This document shows, in pieces, positions 1 through 7,224 of a stretch of DNA of 7,940 nt; position 1 is the first letter of the stretch, and each line of letters begins with the position of its first letter. Made by a program: the position numbers and the translations under genes. The DNA is from Pseudovibrio sp. JCM 19062 (lineage in GTDB: Bacteria; Pseudomonadota; Alphaproteobacteria; Rhizobiales; Stappiaceae): the NCBI GenBank assembly GCA_001310715.1, contig BAXV01000115.1:1-7940 (forward strand), in the 5' to 3' direction. A model generated the notes under the pieces. The model saw nothing but the letters and a program-made list of their open reading frames with translations, was not told the DNA's origin and did not search any database.

Positions 1-164
1 TCAGCCAACTCCCGTTCGGCGGGCAGGGCTTCGTTCGCCCCTAGCTTGCCGCTTGATATCTGAGTGCGCAGAAGCTTCGCCAATTGCAGATACAACGGCA
101 GTGGCAAATCAGCGGATAAATCCGTTGACTCAAGCTCACCGAGTTTCTTCCCAATCAGAGACAT
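1..164 (-). CDS. GntR-family transcriptional regulator, N-terminal part (HutC/NagQ-like), cut by window edge
   Basis: About 54 codons read leftward from an ATG at 164-162 and run off the window. The protein begins MSLIGKKLGELESTDL. It continues with LPLYLQLAKLLRTQISSGKL and then GANEALPAERELA, which is the typical opening of a GntR winged helix: a short helix, then the conserved L-P-x-E-R-x-L-A entering the recognition helix. Only this DNA-binding part is visible; the effector domain, which in the HutC subfamily binds phosphorylated sugars such as GlcN-6-P or GlcNAc-6-P, lies outside. Divergence from murQ and nagE makes a NagQ/NagR-type repressor of the amino-sugar operon the best guess. The subfamily is inferred from context because the ligand domain is not seen. 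The visible frame has no indel. Confidence 0.85.
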   Translation of the reverse strand, partial: MSLIGKKLGELESTDLSADLPLPLYLQLAKLLRTQISSGKLGANEALPAERELA

Positions 165-192
165 AGGATATCCAATTTCACAACGATAACTC

Positions 193-220
193 AAAATACC
201 AATAACATACCACTTTGCAA
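193..220 (-). promoter_or_regulatory. Candidate sigma-70 promoter of the GntR gene
   Basis: Read on the minus strand, TTGCAA (220-215) is followed after 16 bases by TATTTT (198-193), about 29 bases before the GntR start. The bipartite ATACCA element at 196-212 fills the spacer, which would suit autorepression. This is a consensus match only. Confidence 0.35.
196..212. promoter_or_regulatory. Candidate operator A: ATACCA repeated at 11-bp period
   Basis: The sequence ATACCAATAACATACCA holds two ATACCA half-sites one helical turn apart. It matches the element at 416-432 at 12 of 17 positions in the same orientation. ACCA/TGGT half-sites are common in operators of GntR/HutC regulators such as DasR and NagR, although those are usually inverted rather than direct repeats. 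It lies 32-48 bases from the GntR start, inside the candidate promoter spacer. Confidence 0.4.
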
Positions 221-380
221 GTGCCGCTTGTGATAGTTTTTCTCAATATATAAGAATGCATTCGTAATACTTCTTACAAATTCCTATTATTTCGTTATAT
301 TTCAATGATATATCTATAGATGAAGACTGTTCATATCTAAAATATCCCCACATTGGTATCTTTTTGGCCTTAATTTTATG

Positions 381-409
381 TTGCACACGGGAACAATTGG
401 CACTAGGTT
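381..409 (+). promoter_or_regulatory. Candidate sigma-70 promoter of the murQ-nagE operon
   Basis: TTGCAC (381-386) and TAGGTT (404-409) are separated by 17 bases. The -35 match is fair and the -10 match is poor (first, second and last positions). Transcription would begin near 416, so the operator candidate at 416-432 would sit on the start site, a usual repressor position. TTGGCA at 397-402 inside the spacer is the inverse of the TGCCAA at 417-422. Confidence 0.3.
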
Positions 410-415
410 AAACAA

Positions 416-432
416 ATGCCAATGTAATGCCA
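416..432. promoter_or_regulatory. Candidate operator B: ATGCCA repeated at 11-bp period
   Basis: ATGCCAATGTAATGCCA mirrors operator A (196-212) in half-site, spacing and orientation. It ends 26 bases before the murQ ATG. A GntR regulator binding both copies could control both divergent genes. Confidence 0.4.
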
Positions 433-458
433 TTTAGACGCTACGTCGGGTGGGGGAA

Positions 459-1353
459 ATGTCAAAAAGCACAGAAGCAATCTCGAGTAAGTATCGCGGA
501 CTAGACACCTGGGAGACCAGTGAAATTCTGTCTGCGCTGTGGGACGGGCAAATGCGCGCCACCGCTTCTGTCCTGCCAGCCTGCCGTCTCTTTCACGTTC
601 CATTCAGGCAGCCACTCACCACCTACACGCCAATGCCGGTCGGCTTATATATGTGGGGGCAGGTTCCTCCGGTGTTATTTCTTTGCTCGATAGCCTTGAA
701 CTGGGATCGACATTTGACTGGCCAGAAGAACGCATGGTTGTTGTGCTACCGGGTGGAACAGATTTGACCAATGGCCTGTCTGATGCGGTTGAAGATTCTG
801 GAGATGTTGCCGTAGACAGGATCAATGCGCTTCGAGTTTGTGAGGCAGATGTTGTTGTTGGTGTTTCCGCCAGCGGCGCTGTTGAGTTCACCCTACAAGC
901 TTTGAAAAGAGCCCGCGATCTTGGTGCCTTAACGGTAGGCTTTGCCAATAACAGCCAGTCAGATATGGAAGCTATTGCGCAATACACAGTCGTGGCTGAA
1001 ACAGGACCCGAAGTCATCGCCGGTTCTACCGAATGGGTGCTGGAACAGCACAAAAAAATCCTCTTCAATCTGTTTTCGACAACACTCATGACACAGCTTG
1101 GCGCGGTCCACGATAATCTTATGATCAACGTGCGGCCATCTAACAAAAAACTACAGAACCGCTGTGTCACCATGACTGCACAAATCGCTGAAGTCTCCGA
1201 TGAACTGGCAAGAAATGCGCTTGCAGAATTGGTTCAGTCAAACGCGCGGTGTTGGGATTAGCCGGTGTGCCTACAGAGCAAATTGATGATCGACTGCGCG
1301 CCGCCAAGGGTGTTTTGCGTGACGCCCTTCAGAGCAAGGTCGGCAGCGCATGA
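459..1353 (+). CDS. murQ: N-acetylmuramic acid 6-phosphate etherase MurQ, two apparent 1-base deletions
   Basis: MurQ is a cytoplasmic SIS-domain enzyme that cleaves the lactyl ether of MurNAc-6-P to give GlcNAc-6-P and D-lactate. Translation begins MSKSTEAISSKYRGLDTWET from an ATG just after a G-rich stretch. The frame is lost near 579-581 (VLP-A, probably one C lost) and again near 1227-1230, then ends KGVLRDALQSKVGSA with TGA at 1351. Allowing one base at each site gives 298 residues, the length of E. coli MurQ. The SIS phosphate loop GRLIYVGAGSSG falls at about 61-72. Both catalytic glutamates appear present: DSLEL (Glu81) and AVEDS (Glu112). PEVIAGST and NLMINVRPSN match conserved MurQ segments. 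The stop overlaps the next ATG (ATGA, 1350-1353), so translation is coupled. It is first in the operon with the PTS genes. As given, the frame is broken. Confidence 0.9.
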
Positions 1354-2094
1354 CACTCACAGAACTTCTGTCTCCTGATCTGACCTTTGCAACCGCACTA
1401 AATGAAGGCGGTAACAAGCCACCTGTTTTCTTCTCAAAAGCAACTAAAGAGACGGGTACGCCAAGCCGCTGCACATTGAAGCACAAAGGACTGTTAAACA
1501 CACAACTGAGGGCAATCTTGCGCTTCAAGGCTTATAGCTTTAAAACGCCTCTGGTTCCAGTGGGAGCCGATATCAGCGAACTGCGCGCCCTCACAATAAC
1601 TGAAGACCAAGGGCAGAGCAGGGCCGGTCCATCTGGGTCCATTGACGTTGGCACTATATTTGAAGTCTCTACTGCTAAATTGAGCGCAGTACAGCTGACG
1701 GACGAAACAGCATTCGTCGCTATCAACATCAGTGATCTTGGCCCGTCTGACTTGGCAATGGAACGCGAAGATCCGACGCTTGCTTCCAATGGGAACGCAC
1801 TGCATTCCGGCAGTCTGCCTCCCACCAATCGGGTAGCAAACATGGCCTGCTTCAGAAACCAAGAGGTCGTGATGTGTAGCTGAACCACCTATCAGCAAGC
1901 CGCACCCCTTTTCCTATCGGGCTGGGTGTGAGCGAGCTTATAGGAACACCACGATGATCGCCGATATCAAAGCGCTCATTCGTACATTAAATCTGGCGGA
2001 CCCCGGAGCTTGGGCTGGGTCTGCTTTGAACACCGAAACATCATCTGATGTGAGTATTTACTCTCCGAACCTGAAGAGAAAATGCCGACCATAA
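1350..2094 (+). pseudogene. Collapsed PTS enzyme I (PEP-protein phosphotransferase), C-terminal half only
   Basis: The ORF opens MTLTELLSPDLTF at a murQ-coupled ATG and enters enzyme I sequence almost at once. LNEGGNKP corresponds to the MDIGGDK region of E. coli EI, and TQLRAILR is the conserved QLRAILR. ADISELRAL, then IDVGTIFEV (VMVET), then AFVAINISDLG (FFSIGTNDLTQY) and DPTLASNGNALH follow in order. The frame stops at 1883 after the region that should hold the catalytic Cys (VVMC). It resumes as PIGLGVSELIGTPR, shifts again near 1953, and runs MIADIKALIRTLNLAD to a stop at 2092-2094, matching the EI C-terminus. EI passes phosphate from PEP to HPr. Everything before the PEP-binding barrel is gone, including the phospho-histidine domain and any fused EIIA/HPr. 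Active-site TND reads ISD and the Arg before DIGG is Ala. It cannot work as EI. Confidence 0.8.
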
Positions 2095-2130
2095 TAAATG
2101 GGTTAGTCTCAGTGCCACGCGAGTACTGAG

Positions 2131-2138
2131 AGGGAGGA
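2131..2138 (+). promoter_or_regulatory. Ribosome binding site of nagE
   Basis: AGGGAGGA lies six bases before the ATG at 2145. It is the strongest Shine-Dalgarno sequence in the window and fixes the nagE start. Confidence 0.75.
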
Positions 2139-2144
2139 CATAAA

Positions 2145-3825
2145 ATGTCAAACAACGCATTCGCGGGTGTCCAAAAACTTGGCCGCTCTTTGATGCTTCC
2201 AATTGCTGTGTTGCCAGTTGCCGCTATCCTGCTGCGCATTGGGCAACCAGACCTTCTCAACATTCCCTTCGTGGCCTCTGCCGGAGGGGCGATTTTTGCC
2301 AATTTGGGAATGTTGTTTGCAGTAGGTATTGCGGTTGGATTTGCTAAGGAAAACCACGGCGCAGCTGGTCTTGCTGGTCTTGTGGGATTCTTGATCGCAC
2401 AAAATGGTGCCGTCGTTCTGGCTGGGCTTGATCCTGATCAGGCCACACAAATGGAAGGCCGCATCGCCATTCCAATCGGCATCATCATGGGGATTGTCGC
2501 CGGTGCCCTTTACAACAAGTACAAGGACATCAAACTCCCCGATTACCTTGCCTTCTTCGGTGGTCGCCGCTTTGTACCAATCGCCACTGGTTGTGCAGGA
2601 TTGATTCTGGCCGCCTTCTTTGGCTATGGCTGGGCATTTTTCGACAGTGCCTTGACAGGCCTGACAGACGCTATCACTCACATGGGCGAGTTTGGGCTGT
2701 TTCTGTTTGGTTTGCTCAACCGCCTGTTGATCGTTACTGGTCTGCATCACATCCTGAACAACGTCGTTTGGTTTATTCTTGGTGACTTCACCAATGCAGC
2801 CGGTGATGTGGTCACAGGTGACCTGAACCGCTTCTTCGCACTGGATCCAACCGCTGGCGCATATATGGCCGGTTTCTTCCCAGTCATGATGTTTGGTCTG
2901 CCAGCTGCATGTCTGGCCATGTACGCTGTGCAAAGCCAGAAAACCGCCTTGCTGTGGGTGGTGTCCTGCTTTCCATGGGCCTGACGTCCTTTCTGACCGG
3001 TATCACAGAGCCAATTGAATTTACATTCATGTTCCTGGCCCCTGCACTGTTCGTGATCCATGCTATTCTAACCGGTGTGTCTATGGTGGTCATGGACCTG
3101 CTGGGCGTGAAGCTGGGCTTCGGGTTCTCTGCTGGTTTGTTTGACTATGCCATCAACTTCGGCATTTCCACCAAGCCGCTTCTGCTGATCCCGGTAGGTG
3201 CTGCATTCTTTGCGATCTACTACTTCCTGTTTGTCGCTGCGATCAAGATGTTCAATCTTAAAACGCTTGGCCGTGAAGACGATGTAGCTGCTCCAGTTGA
3301 CGTCACATCAACTCCGGTTGAGGAAGTCAATAAAGCAGTTGGCTTCGTGAAAGCACTGGGAGGTGCTCAAAACATCGTCGAGGTTGATGCATGTGCAACT
3401 CGCCTGCGTCTGAAGGTTAAGGACAATGCCGTCATCACAGAGGCTCCACTCAAAGCACTGGGTGCGTTTGGTTGATCAAGCCAGCCGCTGGCTCTGTGCA
3501 GGTGGTTGTTGGCCCGATTGCTGACCAACTGTCCGCTGAGGTTAAGGCAGTATTGAGTGCCAGCTCAGTAGCGGCTCCGACCAACAGTCGGGCGGCGAAC
3601 TATCTGCATGCACTTGGCGGAGCAGCTAACGTTAAAGACGTGGATGCGTGTGCCACCCGGTTGCGTTTGGGTGTTGTCAGCAACGCACAGATTGATGAGG
3701 CCGCTCTGAAACGGCTTGGTGCCCATGGAGTGATCAAACCGGCAGCCGGTTCTGTGCAGGTGGTTGTTGGCCCAATCGCGGACCAGCTTGCCAGCGAGAT
3801 CAAAGAGCAAATGGTCGGTGCCTAA
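2145..3825 (+). CDS. nagE: GlcNAc-type PTS transporter EIICBB (NagE-like), two apparent 1-base deletions
   Basis: This inner-membrane PTS permease takes up and phosphorylates N-acetylglucosamine and perhaps MurNAc, given murQ. The EIIC part (about 1-370) starts MSNNAFAGVQKLGRSLMLPI and carries many hydrophobic helices. It shows LPDYLAFFGGRRFVPI, the TGLHHILNN loop near 198-206 and the sugar-site motif TEPIEF near 288-293. Two EIIB domains follow, each with DACATRLRL, putting phosphocysteines near Cys417 and Cys503. There is no EIIA domain. The frame breaks near 2925-2930 (AMYA to AKPENR) and near 3472-3474 (GAFG to VIKPAAGS, where the second EIIB copy shows the missing base). One base restored at each gives 560 residues with a normal stop at 3823-3825. 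E. coli NagE is IIC-IIB-IIA, so IIC-IIB-IIB is the main architectural difference. Confidence 0.92.
3493..3515 (+). repeat. Direct repeat, copy in EIIB domain 1 (pairs with 3751-3773)
   Basis: This 23-base stretch encoding SVQVVVGP is identical to 3751-3773, exactly 258 bases (86 codons) downstream. It is the most conserved part of the tandem EIIB duplication. Confidence 0.85.
3751..3773 (+). repeat. Direct repeat, copy in EIIB domain 2 (pairs with 3493-3515)
   Basis: Identical to 3493-3515. The surrounding EIIB codons differ at many third positions, so the identity is local and could permit loss of one domain by recombination. Confidence 0.85.
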
Positions 3826-3874
3826 GCCATCAGGTTCCCCCCCCTGGGAAGACTAAGGGTTGACCCAGACCAAT

Positions 3875-3917
3875 ATAGGCCAGAGCATTTTGAAACATGC
3901 TCTGGCCTATTGTTATT
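3875..3917. terminator. Hairpin terminator after nagE, possibly bidirectional
   Basis: The arms ATAGGCCAGAGCAT (3875-3888) and ATGCTCTGGCCTAT (3897-3910) are perfectly complementary over 14 bp with an 8-base loop, followed by TGTTATT. It lies 49 bases after the nagE stop and between converging genes, since the AraC gene ends at 4043 on the other strand. It could serve both. Confidence 0.8.
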
Positions 3918-4042
3918 AGGCACCCCAGTTTGCGGGAGCACTGCAAATCACTCGATAATTCCAACTTGTCGAGGCCAACATAGTCTTCCAAGAAACGTCT
4001 ACTAGAAGAACTTGCCAAGCCTATGAGTTTTACTGATGCCCG

Positions 4043-4829
4043 CTAGAGTTGGTCGCCCCTTAGCTGGCTTGGAGTGGCTCCAAGACGTTTTCGCAGGGTT
4101 GAGCTCATATGGCGTGGGAAGAAAAACCGCAGGCAAGAGCAATGTGGCTAAGACTGTCTCGCGAGGAGCTAAGATGCAAACGTGCTCGTGCCACGCGTCG
4201 CTCCACCACATAGTCATGGGGTGTTTTACCGGTTGCGGCTTTAAACGCACGATTGAAGAAGCCAGCAGATAAATCAACGCATTGCGCCAAATCATCAATC
4301 GAGATTGTTTCACCCAACCGCGCTTCAACATAGTCCTCAATGCGCTGCAGGCGCGTAGGTGTCATGGATGTGGAGGAGGGTGGAACTTCATGGGCACCTG
4401 TCTGTACCTGTTCGACAACGTTGAGCATGGCAAACAGATGGGTTTCCAGAAGAAGGTCCTCTGAGAGATTGCCCGAGATTAGCAACTTACGCAGTTCGTA
4501 GGCAGCCGCAATGGCTGTGGGCGAGACGACATGGTTGAAGCGCGTTGCGTTTCTTTCGATGCACTCATACTCTTGTGGCACTGCGAATGTCAGATACTCA
4601 CCGCCGCGCTCACTTTCAGAGGTAACCCCACAACCTTCAGGTACAAAGGCAAGGCTGTTGGGATGGGTCCAGAAATCTACCCGACGGTCGCTATCAAAAG
4701 CATGGACGCCGCGCTGGCTCTCGAAAGCAAAACCCACTGAGCCTGAGGCGCAATATAGGCAGCAAAGTAGGCACAACTTGGCAACAGCTGCAGGTTCCAC
4801 CTGCTGATAATTTCCGATCCTGAACTCAT
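4043..4829 (-). CDS. AraC-family transcriptional regulator, two apparent 1-base indels
   Basis: The start at 4829 gives MSSGSEIISRWNLQLLPSCA, running to QAQWV. The frame is then lost in a run of four T (4729-4732) and resumes FESQRGVHAFDSDRRVDFW. A second break near 4111-4114 separates LACGFSSHA from HMSSTLRKRLGATPSQLRG, ending at TAG 4045-4043. With one base restored at each, the protein is 262 residues. The N-terminal part looks like a sensor domain of no recognised type. The last 100 residues are the double helix-turn-helix of AraC/XylS proteins: ISIDDLAQCVDLSAGFFNRAFKAATGKTPHDYV, then the second helix pair ending GFSSH-HMSSTLRKRLGATPSQLR. It diverges from the dehydratase gene, which is the likeliest target. 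The ligand is unknown. Starting instead at 4800 would discard the real N-terminus. Confidence 0.85.
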
Positions 4830-5017
4830 AGTCTCATTTATTTCAATAGGTTCTCACAGGTCACCCGTCTAATTCCATGGCCCACCTATAGGCCAATTTG
4901 CCTGCCATGAACAAGAGGTCATAGGTAATGCTGATTAGGTCAGTATTTTGAAAGCCGGGAAGAGACAAGCTGATTAAGGTGTCGGCAAAGCGTTTTACGA
5001 TGACAAAAGGAAAGTGA
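4830..5017. promoter_or_regulatory. Divergent control region, AraC gene / dehydratase gene
   Basis: The region holds an inverted repeat TGGCC-N8-GGCCA (4878-4895) with the palindrome CCTATAGG inside. It also holds a near-direct repeat GCTGATTAGGT (4930-4940) and GCTGATTAAGGT (4969-4980). AraC-family proteins usually bind direct repeats, so the latter pair, 38-87 bases before the dehydratase start, is the better operator candidate. No clear promoter was found. Confidence 0.3.
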
Positions 5018-6002
5018 ATGCCGCTGTTTTCTCTGAAAGATCTTGAAGCTGCTCATGCCACGGTTCGGCAGTTTGTGCCAGAAACACCAACCTACGCCTG
5101 GCCACTGCTAAAGAAGCGCACGGGCGTTGATGTATTTGTAAAACACGAGAACCACACGCCCACGGGATCGTTCAAGGCACGTGGCGGGTTTACCTATTTG
5201 GACGCGCTGATGAAATCCGCTGCAAAACCGACAGGCATTGTAACCGCAACGCGAGGCAATCATGGCCAGTCCGTTGCACTTGGCGCAACCCGCAATGGCA
5301 TTCCCTCGCACATTGTCGTTCCGGAAGGCAATTCGCAGGAGAAGAACGCGGCCATGCGCGCCTTTGGGGCGAATGTAATCATCGCAGGCAAAGACTTTGA
5401 GGAAAGCCGCAAGGTTGCGCATAGGCTGCATGAGGAACACGGCTATCACATGGTGCCAGCGTTCCATGAGAACTTGGTGAAAGGCGTTTCCACCTATGCA
5501 CTGGAGCTTTACCGCGCAGTCGCTGATCTGGATGTGGTTTACGTCCCGATCGGCATGGGCTCCGGAATTTGCAGCCTGATCACCGTACGCGACCTGCTTG
5601 GCTGAAGACAAAGATCATTGGCGTTACCGCCGAAAACGCTGCAGCCTTTGCTCTGTCTTTTGCTGCGGGCAAGGCGGTACAAACCGACACCGCCAACACG
5701 TTTGCCGATGGCATGGCCTGCCGGAACCCACAGCAGGAACCGCTGGATATTATCCTGAAGGGGGCCGAAGACGTGGTGACCGTCAGCGAAGGCCAGATTG
5801 CGGAGCTCTGGCCGCTTACTACACGGACACCCATAATCTGGCTGAAGGAGCAGGCGCAGCTCCTCTGGCCGCATTGATGGCAAACCGCCATAACCTACAA
5901 GGCAAACGCGTTGCGACCATCCTGACCGGCGGCAATATCGATCTAGCTACTTTCCTGAAGGTCATGAAGTGCCATCGTGGATCGTCTGAGATGGTCACGT
6001 AA
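5018..6002 (+). CDS. PLP-dependent threonine/serine dehydratase, two apparent 1-base deletions
   Basis: This is a fold-type II PLP enzyme predicted to deaminate threonine or serine to a 2-oxo acid and ammonia in the cytoplasm. An AGGAAA Shine-Dalgarno precedes the ATG. The PLP lysine lies in TPTGSFKARGG (Lys53). The substrate loop TRGNHGQS lies at 79-85, the phosphate-binding glycine loop at GMGSG (179-183) and the PLP-ring TGGN near 304-307. The frame stops at 5603-5605 (DLLG then TGA; one C apparently lost at GGC-CTG), resumes LKTKIIGVTAENA, then shifts again near 5803-5810 and resumes AAYYTDTHNLAEGAGAAPL. With one base added at each site the length is 328 residues, normal for the family. 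There is no ACT regulatory domain, so it looks like a catabolic or stand-alone enzyme. A hydroxyectoine-type EutB dehydratase is possible, but no other ectoine genes are nearby. Confidence 0.88.
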
Positions 6003-6038
6003 AGCCTACTTCCCGTGAGCTATACCTTCAAAAGCCAC

Positions 6039-6071
6039 GGTTAGGGCACCAGTCAATCAGGTGCCCTAACC
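6039..6071. terminator. Hairpin between converging dehydratase and LysR genes
   Basis: GGTTAGGGCACC (6039-6050) and GGTGCCCTAACC (6060-6071) form a perfect 12-bp stem with a 9-base loop, 37 bases after the dehydratase stop. The T-tract is poor on the plus strand. On the minus strand the stem is followed by GTGGCTTTTG, so it may terminate LysR transcription better. Confidence 0.65.
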
Positions 6072-6174
6072 AAGTGATCCGCCTTAACTGGTTTCGTCAG
6101 GCAACCGGATCGTCAGGGCCGGATTGCGTGGAAAGATATTCAAACGATATTTACTTGCATTTCCATGGAGATCA

Positions 6175-7069
6175 TTATTCGCGACCCAAGGCCCAGTTGT
6201 GCGCGTATTCGCGGAAGGATTTGAAGACGGGGCTTTGGTATTTTTCCTTATTGTAAACCAGAGAGAACTGTCGGAGCATTTTTTTGCTTTAGCGGAACGA
6301 TCGCCAAGCGACCATCCTCTATGGCCGCGCTGACCGAGCGCCGGGAGAGCACGGTATACCCAAGCCCCGCAATGACGGAATTCATGATTGCCGTTGTACT
6401 GCTCAGTTCAAAAGCAACCGTCCACTCCTCCAGTTTTGCAGCAACCTCAGTGACAAAGAACTCTCGCGTGCCAGAACCCGGCTCGCGGAGCACCCAGTTC
6501 TTTCCTTCCAGCACGTCCAGATCGAATGGCCCATCAGCCTCAGGTGCTTGCGAGGGGGCGCAGACCACGACCATTTCATCGGTCATCCACGGCTCGGTCG
6601 CCAGATGCTTGTCGGTGATCTTTGCTTCGATGAAACCCAGATCCAGTTCGAAATCCAGCAGCATCTTGCAGGTTGTGGTGGAGTTTGAAAGGCTGAGAGA
6701 CTGATGCAGATAACCGGTGTGCTTACGGAAGTCACCCAGCAGTGTCGGGAGCAGATGGTTGCCGATTGTGAAGCTGGAACCGACGCGCAAGTTACCATTA
6801 GTTGCGTCTTCTCCTTCAAAAAGCTGCGTTATCGCGTCAACTCTATCCAGCAGTTCGTCCGCCAATGGCAATAAACGCCGCCCTTGCTCGTTCAGGATGA
6901 GCTGCTTGTTGGTTCGGTCAAACATTTTACGCCCCAACTGACGCTCCAGCTCTGCAAGAGCCATGGAAACTGCTGATTTGGTGAGAAACAGCTTTTCTGC
7001 CGCCGCTGTTATTGATCCTTCCTGCGTAATGGAGACAAACACTTTAAGCTGGCGGAACGTTACATTCAT
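6175..7069 (-). CDS. LysR-family regulator, YeiE-like, frameshifted near the C-terminus
   Basis: The start is at 7069 (MNVTFRQLKVFVSITQEGSI). Residues 1-60 form the winged helix (AAAEKLFLTKSAVSMALAELERQLG). The effector domain begins near residue 95 with LRVGSSFTIGNHLLPTLL. The segments DFELDLGFIEAKI, EPWMTDEMVVVCAP and NWVLREPGSGTREFF resemble E. coli YeiE, a sulfite-responsive LysR protein, more than typical CbbR/GcvA types. A run of seven A (minus strand; T at 6279-6285) shifts the frame after PLKQK. With six A it would continue MLRQFSLVYNKEKYQSPVFK and end HNWALGRE at 6175, giving 297 residues. As given it would end at 6248 with a short wrong tail. It is divergent from the TDT transporter and probably regulates it and itself. 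Confidence 0.88.
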
Positions 7070-7079
7070 TACTCAGATA

Positions 7080-7094
7080 TTCCATTTTGTGGGA
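7080..7094. promoter_or_regulatory. LysR box 1 (recognition-site candidate)
   Basis: TTCCATTTTGTGGGA contains the palindrome CCA-N5-TGG and matches box 2 at 11 of 15 positions. It lies 11 bases upstream of the LysR ATG and about 60 bases upstream of the likely transporter transcription start, the usual place of the high-affinity LysR site. Confidence 0.45.
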
Positions 7095-7109
7095 CAGCAT
7101 TACCTGTAG

Positions 7110-7124
7110 TTCAATTTTGCTGAA
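7110..7124. promoter_or_regulatory. LysR box 2 (TTCA-N7-TGAA, T-N11-A motif)
   Basis: TTCAATTTTGCTGAA lies within a perfect GTTCA-N7-TGAAC inverted repeat (7109-7125), the classic T-N11-A LysR half-site geometry. It falls near the -35 region of the candidate transporter promoter. Confidence 0.5.
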
Positions 7125-7136
7125 CCTCCCCTTCAA

Positions 7137-7142
7137 TATATT
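7137..7142 (+). promoter_or_regulatory. Candidate -10 of the TDT transporter promoter
   Basis: TATATT matches the sigma-70 -10 consensus at five of six positions. No good -35 lies at the right distance; box 2 occupies that place, as expected for a LysR-activated promoter. Confidence 0.35.
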
Positions 7143-7155
7143 CAGATTTTCAGAA
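7141..7155. promoter_or_regulatory. LysR box 3
   Basis: TTCAGATTTTCAGAA matches box 2 at 11 of 15 positions, with 31 bp between the two. It overlaps the candidate -10 and start site, so occupancy there would repress. Confidence 0.4.
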
Positions 7156-7224
7156 CGTATCAAATGCTCTAGGAACCTCAGTTGCAAGCTTCTTATTATC
7201 ATCCTCAGGTTACGGGCATTTTCC

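Larger units (their letters stand above)
165..458. other. Divergent intergenic control region between the GntR gene and murQ
   Basis: This AT-rich stretch of about 290 bases contains no plausible gene. It holds the two bipartite operator candidates (196-212 and 416-432), one isolated TGGTAT (354-359), an inverted TTGGCA (397-402) and a promoter candidate for each flanking gene. The middle part, about 221-350, is very A/T-rich with no clear structure. Confidence 0.7.

Noticed and set aside
397..412. Possible sigma-54 promoter (TTGGCAC) before murQ
   Set aside because: The required GC doublet about ten bases downstream is missing; the region reads TAAAC there.
616..1173. 185-codon open frame on the minus strand inside murQ
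   Set aside because: It is fully antisense to murQ, whose plus-strand frame shows catalytic motifs in order. The minus-strand protein is Ser/Thr/Arg-rich with no recognisable family.
1494..1898. Minus-strand frames over the EI remnant
   Set aside because: The plus strand aligns in order with the EI C-terminal half; the antisense products resemble nothing.
2148..2933. 261-codon minus-strand frame antisense to nagE
   Set aside because: The plus strand encodes clear EIIC helices and GlcNAc-site motifs and has a strong ribosome site. The antisense product has odd composition and no domain.
459..3825. Programmed ribosomal frameshifting as the cause of the broken frames
   Set aside because: No consistent slippery heptamer or downstream structure occurs at the breaks, the same defect appears in unrelated genes, and two shifts per gene would be needed.
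3837..3844. Run of eight C just after nagE
   Set aside because: It is noncoding, lies between the stop and the terminator, and shows no link to phase variation of either neighbour.
3830..4018. 62-codon minus-strand frame after the AraC gene
   Set aside because: It reads straight through the perfect terminator hairpin at 3875-3910, has no ribosome site and matches no family.
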